This document shows, piece after piece, positions 1 to 9,226 of a DNA stretch of 64,000 nt. Below the pieces are notes generated by a model, which was given only the letters and a program-made list of their open reading frames with translations, did not search any database and had not been told where the DNA came from. Origin of the DNA: Formosa sp. L2A11 (GTDB lineage Bacteria; Bacteroidota; Bacteroidia; Flavobacteriales; Flavobacteriaceae); the NCBI RefSeq assembly GCF_009796865.1, contig NZ_CP047028.1, positions 3,100,001 through 3,164,000 of the forward strand, read 5' to 3'. The position numbers and the translations under genes are program-made. The first letter of the stretch is position 1. Each line of letters begins with the position of its first letter.

Positions 1-86
1 ATAGGGTCGAAATCTATAGAGTTTTCTGCACATGCTCCTAAAAACAAAGCAAATACACTGATTATAAATGTTTTAATAATTTTCAT
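1..86 (-). CDS. SusD/RagB-like outer-membrane lipoprotein, N-terminus only
   Basis: Only the first 28 codons are inside the window; the rest lies beyond the left edge. The visible N-terminus MKIIKTFIISVFALFLGAC is a lipoprotein signal peptide with the lipobox LGAC. It lies 24 bases downstream of a susC-type gene on the same strand, which is where Bacteroidota encode the surface glycan- or peptide-binding SusD partner. The SusD call rests on the lipobox and this position, because no SusD-fold sequence is visible. Any other lipoprotein is possible but less likely. Confidence 0.65.
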   Translation of the reverse strand, partial: MKIIKTFIISVFALFLGACAENSIDFDP

Positions 87-110
87 AATATTATTTTTTA
101 TTGTTTAGAA

Positions 111-3100
111 TTAGAAGGTGAAATTTAAATTTAATAAGAACTTTCTTGTAGGACTATAACGTGAAGAATCTGTAAAAGGATACTCGAAACTTACATCTGA
201 ATCTCCAAAAGTATAATTCGTAATAATTGCTAAATTCTCTACTGATGCATTAACAGTAAAGGTTTTAAATACACCTAAAAAATTATTTGGAAATGTGTAA
301 CCTACAGTTACTTTCTGAATTTTCAAATAACTAGCATCTTCTAAGTAAAAAGACGATGTTCCGCTAAAATTATAAGTATCTCCATAAATTAATTGTGGTA
401 TATCTGCATGATCTCCAAGACTTTCCCATCGTGTTAAATCTTGCCATTTTGTAAGTTTGAATCTGTTTGTGCTAAAATCACTAGCATTCCAATCTACATA
501 GTTGTAAACCGTTTGTCCTATTGCAAAATTTGTTAAAACATTTAAATGAAAGTTTTTGTACTTGAAATAGTTAGCAAAACCACCCGTCATTTTAGGATAA
601 GCAGAAGATGTCGCTATATAACTCGCTTCAGACTGATAATTTGTAGTCGTTACTAAAGCAGGTGTATCTGTTTCGTTTCCATTAATTTTATTTCCGTCTG
701 CATCTTCCCATCGTGTATAAATTGGAGCTCCAGTTTGCGAGTCTACACCCTGATATTCTGGAAGGTAAAAACTTCTTAAAGACTGACCTTCTCTAATAAT
801 CATACCGTCATCAATAATATCTTCTCCGCCATCTAATTCTAAAACTTCATTTCTATTAATATTAAAATTGAAATTTGTTTTCCAAGAAAATTCACCTTCA
901 ATATTGTTAGTAACTAAAGATAAATCTATTCCTCGGTTACGAATAGATCCAATATTACGCACCTGACTTGTAAATCCTGTAGTTGCTTCTAAAGGTACAG
1001 ATTGTAATAAATCTTCATTTATACGGTTATAATAGTTCACCTCTAAAGACACACGGTTTAAGACACTGATATCTAAACCTAAATTGAATTTACGAGCCGT
1101 CTCCCAAGTTAAATCTGGATTAGGTAATCGCGATGGCCAAGCACCAGAATTTCCGTCGTAACTTGAAGATGTTGTAAAAGAATATGTACCCATAGACAAA
1201 TAAGATTCAATATTTGCGTTTCCTGTAGTACCATAACTCATTCTTACTTTTAATAAATCAAGCCAAGAATCGGTATCTTTTAAAAAATCTTCTTTATTAA
1301 CCAACCAGCTACCTCCTATTGAATAAAACGTTCCCCAACGGTCGTTTTCTCCAAATACAGAAGATGCATCACGCCTTAATGAACCTACTAAATAATATTT
1401 GTTTTTGTAATCGTAATCTAACTGTCCGAAATAGGATAAAAACCCTGATTCTTCCAAATCACCACTCACAGATCTAGCACTACCGGCAGAGCTTAAAGCC
1501 GTCATGTCTCCTACAATTCCTGTACCTACAGCATCTACAAAACGTGTTTGATCATAATTATATTCTTGTCCTAAAATGGCATTAAAATTATGGTTTCCAA
1601 AACTTTTATTAAGATGCAGGGTGTTAGACGTTATAGCTCCTAAACCATACGTATACACCCATTCCATATATCCGTCATAATTATAACCAACCCATGTCAT
1701 ATTAGAATAATACTTGGAATGATCTGATCCTGTTAATTCAACTCTGTTAGATGTATTAAATCTTGCCCAGTCTGTAATTTCATAATCTAATTCGAACATT
1801 AAAGTTGTGCCCCAATATTTTTTACTATTCTCAGACTCTTCTCTTTCTAACATATAATTTACACCTGTACCACGATACCAAATAGGCACTATACTATTAT
1901 CCATAGCAGGAGATGGCGTCACACCATCTGGCAAAAATGCAGCATCTAAAGGCACATTTTGATAAGCTTGAGTATAAGGACTTGGCCAATTAAATTCGGA
2001 TTTTTCGCCGTATTGAGCCGTCATTCTAATATTAGTCGTTAATTTATCTGAAATTTTATGACTCAGATTTCCTCTAAAATTATATTGATTATTATACGTA
2101 TCTAATGCTGTTCCTTTTTCTCTGTTTAAAGAAGCACTAACATAAAACGTGGTTCGGTCTGAACCTCCAGACATAGACACTTGGGTTTGATTTAAAGATC
2201 CTGTACGTAAAAGTAAATCTGTCCAATTAGATGTGTAATCTAAAGCACTTTCTGGCACAACACTATTCCTATATTCTTCGAACGTTTTACTGGTAAAATC
2301 TGTATTCCCCTCAGACACTCTTATGTTGTATAAGTTTTCCATCGCTGTAGACCATTGCCCGTATAATCCTTCTGCATCATATACTTCTACTCTATCGTCC
2401 CAATTAGAAGTTGGTCCGAATGTACTATTAACAGACACTTTAAATTCTCCTGCTTTTCCGTCTTTAGTTGTAATAACAATAACACCATTTGCAGCACGAG
2501 ATCCATAAAGTCCTGTAGCTGCAGCATCTCTTAAAATAGAAATTGATTTAACATCTTTAGGGTCGTATTGCCCACCAATAATACCATCTACAACGGTTAA
2601 AGGTGAACTATCTGCTTCTAAAGATCCCATACCTTGAATAACCATAGAAGCACTTTGCCCAGGATCTCCACTACCTCCAGATATTTGCACCCCAGGAACT
2701 CTTCCTTGTAATACATCTTGAATACTTGTAGAACTTATTGAACTTTCTAATTCCTCTTGAGAGATAATGGATACAGATGAAGATAATTCTGATTTCTTTT
2801 TTCTCCCATAACCCACAACTACAATTTCGTCTAAACCTGCAGCATCTACATTAAGAATTATTGAAAAATTGGTTTCTCCATTTAAGGTTATTTCTTTAGT
2901 TGAATATCCTAAATAAGAGACTAAAATTTTACCATTATTACTACTAACATTAAGTGTAAACTTACCGTCTATGTCTGTAGTTACACCATTACTGGTTCCT
3001 TTTTCAATAACAATAGCACCTGGTAAAGGCATATTGGCTTCATCTAAAACTTCTCCAGAAATAATAATTTGTTGTTGTTGTTTTCGTTTTGTATTCTTCT

Positions 3101-3458
3101 TTACCACAACAGTATTATTGGCCTCTAGCTGAATTTCAAAATCGCCTTGAGATAAACTTTTATTTAATAAGTCGTTTGCGGGTTGTACGCCCTGTTTAAC
3201 ATTAATTTCTGGAAGGTCTTTAAATAAACTTTCCTGATAAATGAACTTGTAATCTGTCTGTTTCATAATGAGCTCAAAAACCTGATCTACCGTTAATGTT
3301 GTTTCGGATTCAATATAGATTTCTGGATTCTGAGATAACACGTCTGTTGGCGTAAAACCAAAAATGACTGAAACATATAAAAAAAGTAATGTTCTCATAA
3401 TGTTTAGCATAAGTCTCTTTATAAAACTAAAGAGAATACTGTTTAATTTAATTTTCAT
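111..3458 (-). CDS. SusC/RagA-family TonB-linked outer-membrane protein with STN domain
   Basis: This outer-membrane importer takes up oligomers by TonB-dependent transport together with a SusD lipoprotein. Visible in the 1115 residues: a signal peptide (about 1-43), an STN domain (about 48-122) that usually contacts a FecR anti-sigma factor, a CarboxypepD-reg beta-sandwich (about 133-205, with PLPGAIVIEKG and DIDGKFTL), the VVVGYG segment (about 213-218), a plug (about 225-330) and a long beta-barrel ending in an aromatic residue (LNLNFTF). The length is normal for SusC proteins with an STN extension. Upstream on the same strand lies fecR with a terminator between, and downstream lies susD. 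The STN domain and this neighbourhood predict transenvelope signalling to the sigma factor at 4974. The substrate cannot be read from the sequence. Confidence 0.95.
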   Translation of the reverse strand: MKIKLNSILFSFIKRLMLNIMRTLLFLYVSVIFGFTPTDVLSQNPEIYIESETTLTVDQVFELIMKQTDYKFIYQESLFKDLPEINVKQGVQPANDLLNKSLSQGDFEIQLEANNTVVVKKNTKRKQQQQIIISGEVLDEANMPLPGAIVIEKGTSNGVTTDIDGKFTLNVSSNNGKILVSYLGYSTKEITLNGETNFSIILNVDAAGLDEIVVVGYGRKKKSELSSSVSIISQEELESSISSTSIQDVLQGRVPGVQISGGSGDPGQSASMVIQGMGSLEADSSPLTVVDGIIGGQYDPKDVKSISILRDAAATGLYGSRAANGVIVITTKDGKAGEFKVSVNSTFGPTSNWDDRVEVYDAEGLYGQWSTAMENLYNIRVSEGNTDFTSKTFEEYRNSVVPESALDYTSNWTDLLLRTGSLNQTQVSMSGGSDRTTFYVSASLNREKGTALDTYNNQYNFRGNLSHKISDKLTTNIRMTAQYGEKSEFNWPSPYTQAYQNVPLDAAFLPDGVTPSPAMDNSIVPIWYRGTGVNYMLEREESENSKKYWGTTLMFELDYEITDWARFNTSNRVELTGSDHSKYYSNMTWVGYNYDGYMEWVYTYGLGAITSNTLHLNKSFGNHNFNAILGQEYNYDQTRFVDAVGTGIVGDMTALSSAGSARSVSGDLEESGFLSYFGQLDYDYKNKYYLVGSLRRDASSVFGENDRWGTFYSIGGSWLVNKEDFLKDTDSWLDLLKVRMSYGTTGNANIESYLSMGTYSFTTSSSYDGNSGAWPSRLPNPDLTWETARKFNLGLDISVLNRVSLEVNYYNRINEDLLQSVPLEATTGFTSQVRNIGSIRNRGIDLSLVTNNIEGEFSWKTNFNFNINRNEVLELDGGEDIIDDGMIIREGQSLRSFYLPEYQGVDSQTGAPIYTRWEDADGNKINGNETDTPALVTTTNYQSEASYIATSSAYPKMTGGFANYFKYKNFHLNVLTNFAIGQTVYNYVDWNASDFSTNRFKLTKWQDLTRWESLGDHADIPQLIYGDTYNFSGTSSFYLEDASYLKIQKVTVGYTFPNNFLGVFKTFTVNASVENLAIITNYTFGDSDVSFEYPFTDSSRYSPTRKFLLNLNFTF

Positions 3459-3503
3459 AAATTTGTTAATTAATTGATTAGAATTTTTAATTGATTAGGG
3501 TTT

Positions 3504-3554
3504 AAAAAAGGGAATAGAGTTTCTACTTTGCACGGTCTTAACTTAATTCCCTTT
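3504..3554 (-). terminator. Rho-independent terminator after fecR
   Basis: AAAGGGAAT (3507-3515) pairs with ATTCCCTTT (3546-3554). Read on the minus strand, the stem is followed by a run of six T (complement of 3504-3509). It lies just after the fecR stop and upstream of susC, so susC is probably expressed from its own promoter or by read-through. Confidence 0.7.
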
Positions 3555-3563
3555 ACTTTTTTT

Positions 3564-4748
3564 TTATTTCAAAATGAGGGTTTTATCATATAAATTGTAG
3601 CTTTTAATTATACTTAGGGTTTTAATTGTTTCTAATATTTGTGTAAGATTTTGTTGCTTTCCTAATACACCTTTAAACTTGATGTTTTCAAGATCTTTAT
3701 TTTCAAACTGAACATCTATATCATACCATCTAGAAATTACTTTCATTATATCTTTTAAAGCATCGCCTTTAAAACTAAAGACTCCATCTCGCCATGATAT
3801 TTCAGATTGCACATCTACAGTATGAACCGTTACATTATTATTTAATAAGTCTAGTGTGAGTTTTTGATTTGGAATTAAATCTTTTTGATTGTTTTTAGAA
3901 TCTACCACAACCTTTCCTTCTACTAACGTGGTATAAATTTTAGATTCGTCTCTGTAAGCTTTAATATTGAATTCTGTTCCTAAAACTTCGACACTCTGAT
4001 TTTTATTATAAACTTTAAACTTAGCGCCTGCATGTTTTTTACTCGAAGACACATCAAAATAAGCTTCGCCATAAACCAATTCTACTTGTCGTGTTTTACC
4101 TTCTATAAATGCGGTTGGAAATTTTAATTGAGATTCTGAATTTAGCCAGACTTCAGAACCATCTGCTAGTTTAACAAAATATTGACCACCTCTAGGAACG
4201 GTTAAATAATTGTATTTAATTTCTGGAATAGATGCGGTATCGTGATGAGATGATGCTGTATTGTAAATAATTTTTTCACCATTACTTTCTACCTGATTTG
4301 TTTTATAATTTGTCTGATCTGTTAATACAACCTCTGTACCATCTTCTAACGTTAAAATGGCCTTATTTGTACCTGCTAGAATAGATTTAGAATCTACTAT
4401 TTTTTCTATAGGCTGAATAAATTCTGGTGTAGTCGTATGTTTAAGAAGCATAACACTTACAGAAATAAATAATACAACCGAAGCAGCAACCGCATAGATA
4501 TTTGGCTGAAACTTTTTCTTTTTAAGAGTGTGTGTATTTAAATTAAGTTCTGTAACTATACTTTCCCAAAGTCTTTCGGTATCTGCATCTGGTTCTAAAT
4601 TTTCGGACGTTGCTGCTCCTATTTCTTCTGGAGTCCAACTATTAACCAGATGTCTTTCTTCTTCAGTAGCACGATCATTAAAATAGCGTTCTAATAGTTT
4701 GGTTACCCAAATTAATTCTAACCATTTTCTTTTATTAGTGTCCTTCAT
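3564..4748 (-). CDS. FecR-family anti-sigma factor
   Basis: This inner-membrane anti-sigma regulator receives a signal from an STN-domain TonB receptor. In 394 residues it shows a cytoplasmic N-terminal segment (1-80, sigma-binding part), one membrane helix (about 84-103), a periplasmic FecR domain (about 180-275, containing TVPRGGQYFVKLADGSEVWL) and the C-terminal DUF4974 domain typical of Bacteroidota (about 315-390, SWRDGVFSFKGDAL). It lies between susC and the divergent sigma gene. The usual order in this phylum is sigma then fecR in one direction; here they diverge over about 225 bases, so their expression can be set separately. Confidence 0.93.
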   Translation of the reverse strand: MKDTNKRKWLELIWVTKLLERYFNDRATEEERHLVNSWTPEEIGAATSENLEPDADTERLWESIVTELNLNTHTLKKKKFQPNIYAVAASVVLFISVSVMLLKHTTTPEFIQPIEKIVDSKSILAGTNKAILTLEDGTEVVLTDQTNYKTNQVESNGEKIIYNTASSHHDTASIPEIKYNYLTVPRGGQYFVKLADGSEVWLNSESQLKFPTAFIEGKTRQVELVYGEAYFDVSSSKKHAGAKFKVYNKNQSVEVLGTEFNIKAYRDESKIYTTLVEGKVVVDSKNNQKDLIPNQKLTLDLLNNNVTVHTVDVQSEISWRDGVFSFKGDALKDIMKVISRWYDIDVQFENKDLENIKFKGVLGKQQNLTQILETIKTLSIIKSYNLYDKTLILK

Positions 4749-4973
4749 TTATATAAGAGTTCTCTGCTTTTAGGCATTCATCTATATATCGTTTCCAACA
4801 CTTATTTTTTTCCCTCTAAAGCCATTAACAAAATGTTACGCCTATTAAAACACACAAAACCAATTAGTTAAAAACAAAATAAAGTTAAAAAACTCTAAAA
4901 ATCATGTTTATTCGCTCCCTTTGATAACATTTTATTAATCTACCTATCAAAATTTAAGCTTGAAAAACATATT

Positions 4974-5624
4974 ATGTTTGTACATATAATGAACAACCAA
5001 CACATGCATCGTTCAGATCAGGATTTACTTTTAGCTATTTATGATGATAAAGACGAAAAAGCTTTTAAAGTCTTTTATGATAAGTATGCCAAATTATTAT
5101 TAAACTGGGCTACTAAGCGCACAGGAAATAGAGATCTTGCTGAAGATATTGTGCAAAATTTCTGGGTTATTTTTTGGTCTAAACCACATGCTATTAAAAC
5201 AGATGAATTTGGAGTTGCAAGAAAATATTTAATACACTACTTTACTTATAGAATGCTAGATTATCTGCGTACGTCTGCTTCTAAATTTTTAGGCTCTGAT
5301 TTTGCTTTAGAAACTATTGAAAACGAAGATAGTTACTTACATATTATTGAAGATATACAAGTAAAAGATATGCTAGACATGATAGACCGTGTTTTGGTAA
5401 ATTTCCCAAAACTAACACAAGATATATTTAAAACTATTTGGGAACACAACAACTCTGTAAAAGAGACTTCTAAAACATTTGGAGTAAGCGAAAAGGTAGT
5501 GAGAACGCATTACAAAAAAGTACTCTGTTTAGTACAAGATCAGACAAAAGCATTTATAGGTACAAGCTCTAATTCTTTTAAAACTTTTCTTGAAATCTTA
5601 ATTCTTGTAGGACTGCTTAAATAA
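4974..5624 (+). CDS. ECF RNA polymerase sigma factor (Bacteroidota sigma-70 family)
   Basis: This extracytoplasmic-function sigma factor probably directs RNA polymerase to the adjacent susCD genes. The 216 residues contain sigma region 2 (about 30-95, YDKYAKLLLNWATKRTGN, DLAEDIVQNFW) and region 4 (about 145-190, ETSKTFGVSEKVVRTHYKKVL). A hydrophobic C-terminal tail (FLEILILVGLLK) follows region 4. The start is uncertain: TATGTTTG at 4973-4980 resembles a -7 element and overlaps the first ATG, so translation may begin at the ATG at 4989 or 5004. It is divergent from fecR, its probable anti-sigma partner. Confidence 0.92.
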   Translation: MFVHIMNNQHMHRSDQDLLLAIYDDKDEKAFKVFYDKYAKLLLNWATKRTGNRDLAEDIVQNFWVIFWSKPHAIKTDEFGVARKYLIHYFTYRMLDYLRTSASKFLGSDFALETIENEDSYLHIIEDIQVKDMLDMIDRVLVNFPKLTQDIFKTIWEHNNSVKETSKTFGVSEKVVRTHYKKVLCLVQDQTKAFIGTSSNSFKTFLEILILVGLLK

Positions 5625-5843
5625 GACTTCAGAGATTATATCGCTTTCTAGTCTAAATACATTAACTTAAAGACAACAAGTTGTTTAAATCTAAATTTGA
5701 GTTAAATATTAAATTAATACAGCACAAAACTTTATATCACATTAGTTATTTTGGCTTTTGGTGAATTTTGCTTAGCAACAGACTATTTTCTAAAAAATAA
5801 TACGTTGTGTTTCGAGTAGATAATACCTCATAAAACACAACCC

Positions 5844-7541
5844 ATGACGTTAGAGCATTTAAGTTTTTATTCATTCTTTACCAAGTATTCTCTTATGGAA
5901 GAATATGGTTTTAGTTCTGGCATAATTAATAGGTTATACAGAAAAATACTTCCTAGTATTCCAGACACAAATACCATAGAATATGTTTTACATAGTAAAG
6001 CGAATGCTGTGCCTTATGTATTATCCCTTATAGATTTTAATACTCTAACAGACAGTGCTATTTCTGAACAACTAGACCTAAGTATTAAAGCGTTATGCGC
6101 CAAAGTTGTTGCATTCGGACTAGATAATAATATAAAGGCAAAGTGTGATTATCTGGAATTAAAATCAAATCATTTTGAGCTTTTACTTCAAAATACAAAC
6201 AACTTATCTGGGAGCAAAAAAGAAGATATTTTAGAATTGATAAATTCCTTGAATGCAATTGAAATTCTTATAATAGCATTAAGAAAAAACAAAAATAAGA
6301 TTGGAACAAGTTTTCATCTTACATCAACCACAAGAAGAATATTAGAGTACACAGAAAGAATAAAGGAATTACTTATTTTAAAATTAAATATTTCTTCTGA
6401 AGAACATTGGAAGAAAATGCTAGTTGAATGTATTGAGTATTCAAAATATAAAGACAGCATAAGACGCTACATTAGTAGACATTCTGATTTAGTTGCTATG
6501 GAAATTGTTGAACACAATTCTAATAAAGGAGAAGAATATATTGCAGAAAGCCGTAAAGATTATTGGAGCTTTTTTTACAGATCACTTTTCGGAGGAAGCA
6601 TAATCGCTGTATTCGCTTTAATAAAACTTATTATCGTCTCATATGAATTATCATCTTCTTATAATGCCTTATTATTCAGTATAAATTATGCTTTATGTTT
6701 TATAATAGTGAAAGAATTAGGTGGAATAATTGCGACAAAACAGCCTGCAATGACGGCTACTACAATTGTTAAAAATATTGATAAAGAAGGAAACTTAAAA
6801 TTCGACTCGATGAAGAGTATCACTTTCATTGTAAGAAAAGTGTTTAGAAGTCAGTTTATTTCTGTGATGGGAAACTTTTTAATGGCAATCGCATTTGCGT
6901 GTATACTTATGTACTTTTTTCAGTTAATTAATGCCGATTATGTATCAAAAATAGTTAAGCCCGAATACTTAATACATAAAATACGCCCTACATATCAATT
7001 ACTATTTTTTGCAGCAGTAGCTGGATTTTTTCTAGCATTGTCCGGATTAATTTCTGGTTATATAGATAATAAAGTGATCGCTTCTAAAATTGCTCATCGT
7101 ATTCGTAATAATAAAAAACTCCTCTTCAAGAGCACGCGATTAGCTGCTTTTTTTGAAAAGAAAGCAGGAACATTATTCGGAAATATAAGTCTTGGTATTT
7201 TTCTTGGTTCGTCTTTTTTATTGAGTAAAATCTTACCGTTTGAGATTGATATTAGACACGTTGCCTTTAGCTCTGCAAACTTGGGCTATTCCATTATGAA
7301 TTTCGATTTCAATATTAAAACCATCTTATTAGGAATCGTTGGAGCTTTACTTATTGGATTGGTAAATTTTATAGTCAGCTTTTCTATAACCTTCTATTTA
7401 GCATTAAAATCTAGAGGTGTCAACTTTAGACTACTTCCTGAAGTGTTGTTTAATATATTTAAAGACATGTGTTTTAATCCGCTACATTATTTTATTAAAA
7501 TAGAAAAAGAGCCATTAACAAATCTTAATATAAACAAATAA
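5844..7541 (+). CDS. SpecificRecomb (Gcr)-family integral membrane protein
   Basis: The motif GGIIATKQPAMTATTIV (about 295-311) and the overall plan match the family named site-specific recombinase Gcr (PF10136). The first 240 or so residues are helical and soluble. The rest holds several hydrophobic segments (about 245-290, 335-360, 385-405, 445-460, 490-520). That membrane architecture makes a recombinase activity doubtful, and no tyrosine or serine recombinase motif is visible. It is a single-gene unit, convergent with the ferredoxin gene that follows. I am confident of the family; the function is unknown. Confidence 0.8.
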   Translation: MTLEHLSFYSFFTKYSLMEEYGFSSGIINRLYRKILPSIPDTNTIEYVLHSKANAVPYVLSLIDFNTLTDSAISEQLDLSIKALCAKVVAFGLDNNIKAKCDYLELKSNHFELLLQNTNNLSGSKKEDILELINSLNAIEILIIALRKNKNKIGTSFHLTSTTRRILEYTERIKELLILKLNISSEEHWKKMLVECIEYSKYKDSIRRYISRHSDLVAMEIVEHNSNKGEEYIAESRKDYWSFFYRSLFGGSIIAVFALIKLIIVSYELSSSYNALLFSINYALCFIIVKELGGIIATKQPAMTATTIVKNIDKEGNLKFDSMKSITFIVRKVFRSQFISVMGNFLMAIAFACILMYFFQLINADYVSKIVKPEYLIHKIRPTYQLLFFAAVAGFFLALSGLISGYIDNKVIASKIAHRIRNNKKLLFKSTRLAAFFEKKAGTLFGNISLGIFLGSSFLLSKILPFEIDIRHVAFSSANLGYSIMNFDFNIKTILLGIVGALLIGLVNFIVSFSITFYLALKSRGVNFRLLPEVLFNIFKDMCFNPLHYFIKIEKEPLTNLNINK

Positions 7542-7608
7542 ATTATCAGTATTCAGCCTATATATGAGATTTAATTCATCTTATAAAAGGCTAAAACACT
7601 GATAATTT
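7540..7608. terminator. Long hairpin between convergent genes
   Basis: AAATTATCAGT (7540-7550) pairs with ACTGATAATTT (7598-7608), with a further GCC/GGC step inside. It separates the converging genes that end at 7541 and 7636. There is no clear T-run, so it may work as a barrier hairpin or as a weak terminator in either direction. Confidence 0.4.
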
Positions 7609-7635
7609 ACATTCTAGATTAAACTAGTCTTCTTA

Positions 7636-9225
7636 TTATTTCTTGTTCAATAAATCCATTAAATCTACATCGTTACCTAAAAGTACTTCTGTTGGATTAA
7701 TACGACCTTCCATAGTATCGTTTTCTAATTTTAAAACACCTCTTGGGCAAACAGCAGAACATACACCACAACCTACACAACTAGATCGTACAATATTCTC
7801 CCCTTTTTGTGCATACGCTCTAACATCAATTCCCATTTCACAACTGTTAGAACAGTTACCACAAGAAATACATTGTCCGCCATTGGTTGTAATTCTAAAT
7901 TTAGAAAATAAACGTTGTTGAAATCCTAATATTGCTGCCATCGGACAACCAAAACGACACCAAGAACGGTTTCCTAAAATAGGATAAAATCCTGTCCCGA
8001 TAACTCCAGAAAATATAGAACCTATGTATAAACCATAAGCAGATCTTAATGTTGAACCTTTAATAAAAAACAACTGTTCTGTAGTTCCTGTAAAGTGCAT
8101 AATCAATAATAAAGCGATAACCACAGCATAACCAATAGCTCCCATTTTAGCGTCTTTACCTAACTCTTGTCTTTTAAAATACATTACAGCAGCAAATACA
8201 ACTGTTAAGAAACCAATAACTAAGGATATAAATACACCTCTAGTTAACCAGAAATCGTTTTTCTCTACTCCTAAATAAGAATACACCATAGCAACCGTCA
8301 TCACCACAGAGAAAACTAATACGGTATGAATTAACCAACGTTCTAATTTCCATGCCGATACTTTTTTAGACGATAATTGTCTAAAAGAATCACCTGCAGT
8401 TTCTGCTAAACCACCACAACCACAAACCCAAGAACAATACCAACGTTTACCGTATTTGTAGGTTAAAATAGGTGTAATTACAAAGATGGATAATAACCCA
8501 AATAATAACAATGCTAAACCAATATTTCCAGTAGACAGGAAGCCTTTTACAGACCAGGCATCAAAAATATAATAGTTAAGTGGCCATACACTTTTAAGAT
8601 CGTAATATGGCAAATCGTTATTCATTACATACATAAATTCAGGAATCAAAAAGGCAAAACCCAATTGAAAAAACATTACAGATCCTGTACGTAATTGCTG
8701 GTAACGGTTATGTCTGTATTTTAATATAAACTTATATCCGAAAGCTAATATGGCTACCGTATAAAGCACACCATATACAAACCACTGGCTCGCATCTCTC
8801 CCACTTAACAAATGACTTAAAGGATCGAAAAAGCCAATTAAACCAGAGTTTGCTTCTCCGTTTGCTCCTAATCCTAAATATTTTGGGAAGAAGTATAATA
8901 CAATGTAAAATGATGTTAAGACTACACCAAGCATCCACCCTAGAATACCACGAGAAGAAATAGATTTAAACCAAACACCATCGTTCTTTATGCCCTCTAA
9001 CTTATTAAGGTAAGCTTCTCTAGAATATAAAATAACACCACCAATTATTGCACCTAATGAGAGTGTTAAAAACAATCCCTTATTAGGAAAATCTGTATTA
9101 AATAACGCTAAGACTAATATAAATAGTCCTATTGTACCAATACCAAGTGCTATTTTTTGTTTGTTCGTAATATTTAAAGCATCGGGATTAGCCAACGACA
9201 TACTATTATTTATTTTATTACTCAT
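7636..9225 (-). CDS. Membrane-bound 4Fe-4S ferredoxin-type protein (NapH/CcoG-like)
   Basis: This is a polytopic membrane electron-transfer protein. In 529 residues it shows about eight hydrophobic segments and two NapH/NosR-like cysteine motifs (CSWVCGCGG and CRFGCPMAA). Two classical 4Fe-4S clusters lie at the C-terminus (CISCGNCSNSC and CVGCGVCSAVCP, about residues 450-500). It starts one base after the stop of the flavoprotein gene upstream, so the two are one transcript. A likely role is passing electrons between the flavoprotein and a membrane pool. Electron donor and acceptor are unknown. CcoG, a cytochrome oxidase assembly factor, is the nearest named relative, but no cco genes are nearby. 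Confidence 0.82.
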   Translation of the reverse strand: MSNKINNSMSLANPDALNITNKQKIALGIGTIGLFILVLALFNTDFPNKGLFLTLSLGAIIGGVILYSREAYLNKLEGIKNDGVWFKSISSRGILGWMLGVVLTSFYIVLYFFPKYLGLGANGEANSGLIGFFDPLSHLLSGRDASQWFVYGVLYTVAILAFGYKFILKYRHNRYQQLRTGSVMFFQLGFAFLIPEFMYVMNNDLPYYDLKSVWPLNYYIFDAWSVKGFLSTGNIGLALLLFGLLSIFVITPILTYKYGKRWYCSWVCGCGGLAETAGDSFRQLSSKKVSAWKLERWLIHTVLVFSVVMTVAMVYSYLGVEKNDFWLTRGVFISLVIGFLTVVFAAVMYFKRQELGKDAKMGAIGYAVVIALLLIMHFTGTTEQLFFIKGSTLRSAYGLYIGSIFSGVIGTGFYPILGNRSWCRFGCPMAAILGFQQRLFSKFRITTNGGQCISCGNCSNSCEMGIDVRAYAQKGENIVRSSCVGCGVCSAVCPRGVLKLENDTMEGRINPTEVLLGNDVDLMDLLNKK

Positions 9226-9226
9226 T

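Noticed and set aside
5844..7541. A mobile element marked by a site-specific recombinase
   Set aside because: The protein is a membrane protein of the SpecificRecomb family, with no recombinase active site, no flanking repeats and no att-like sequence.
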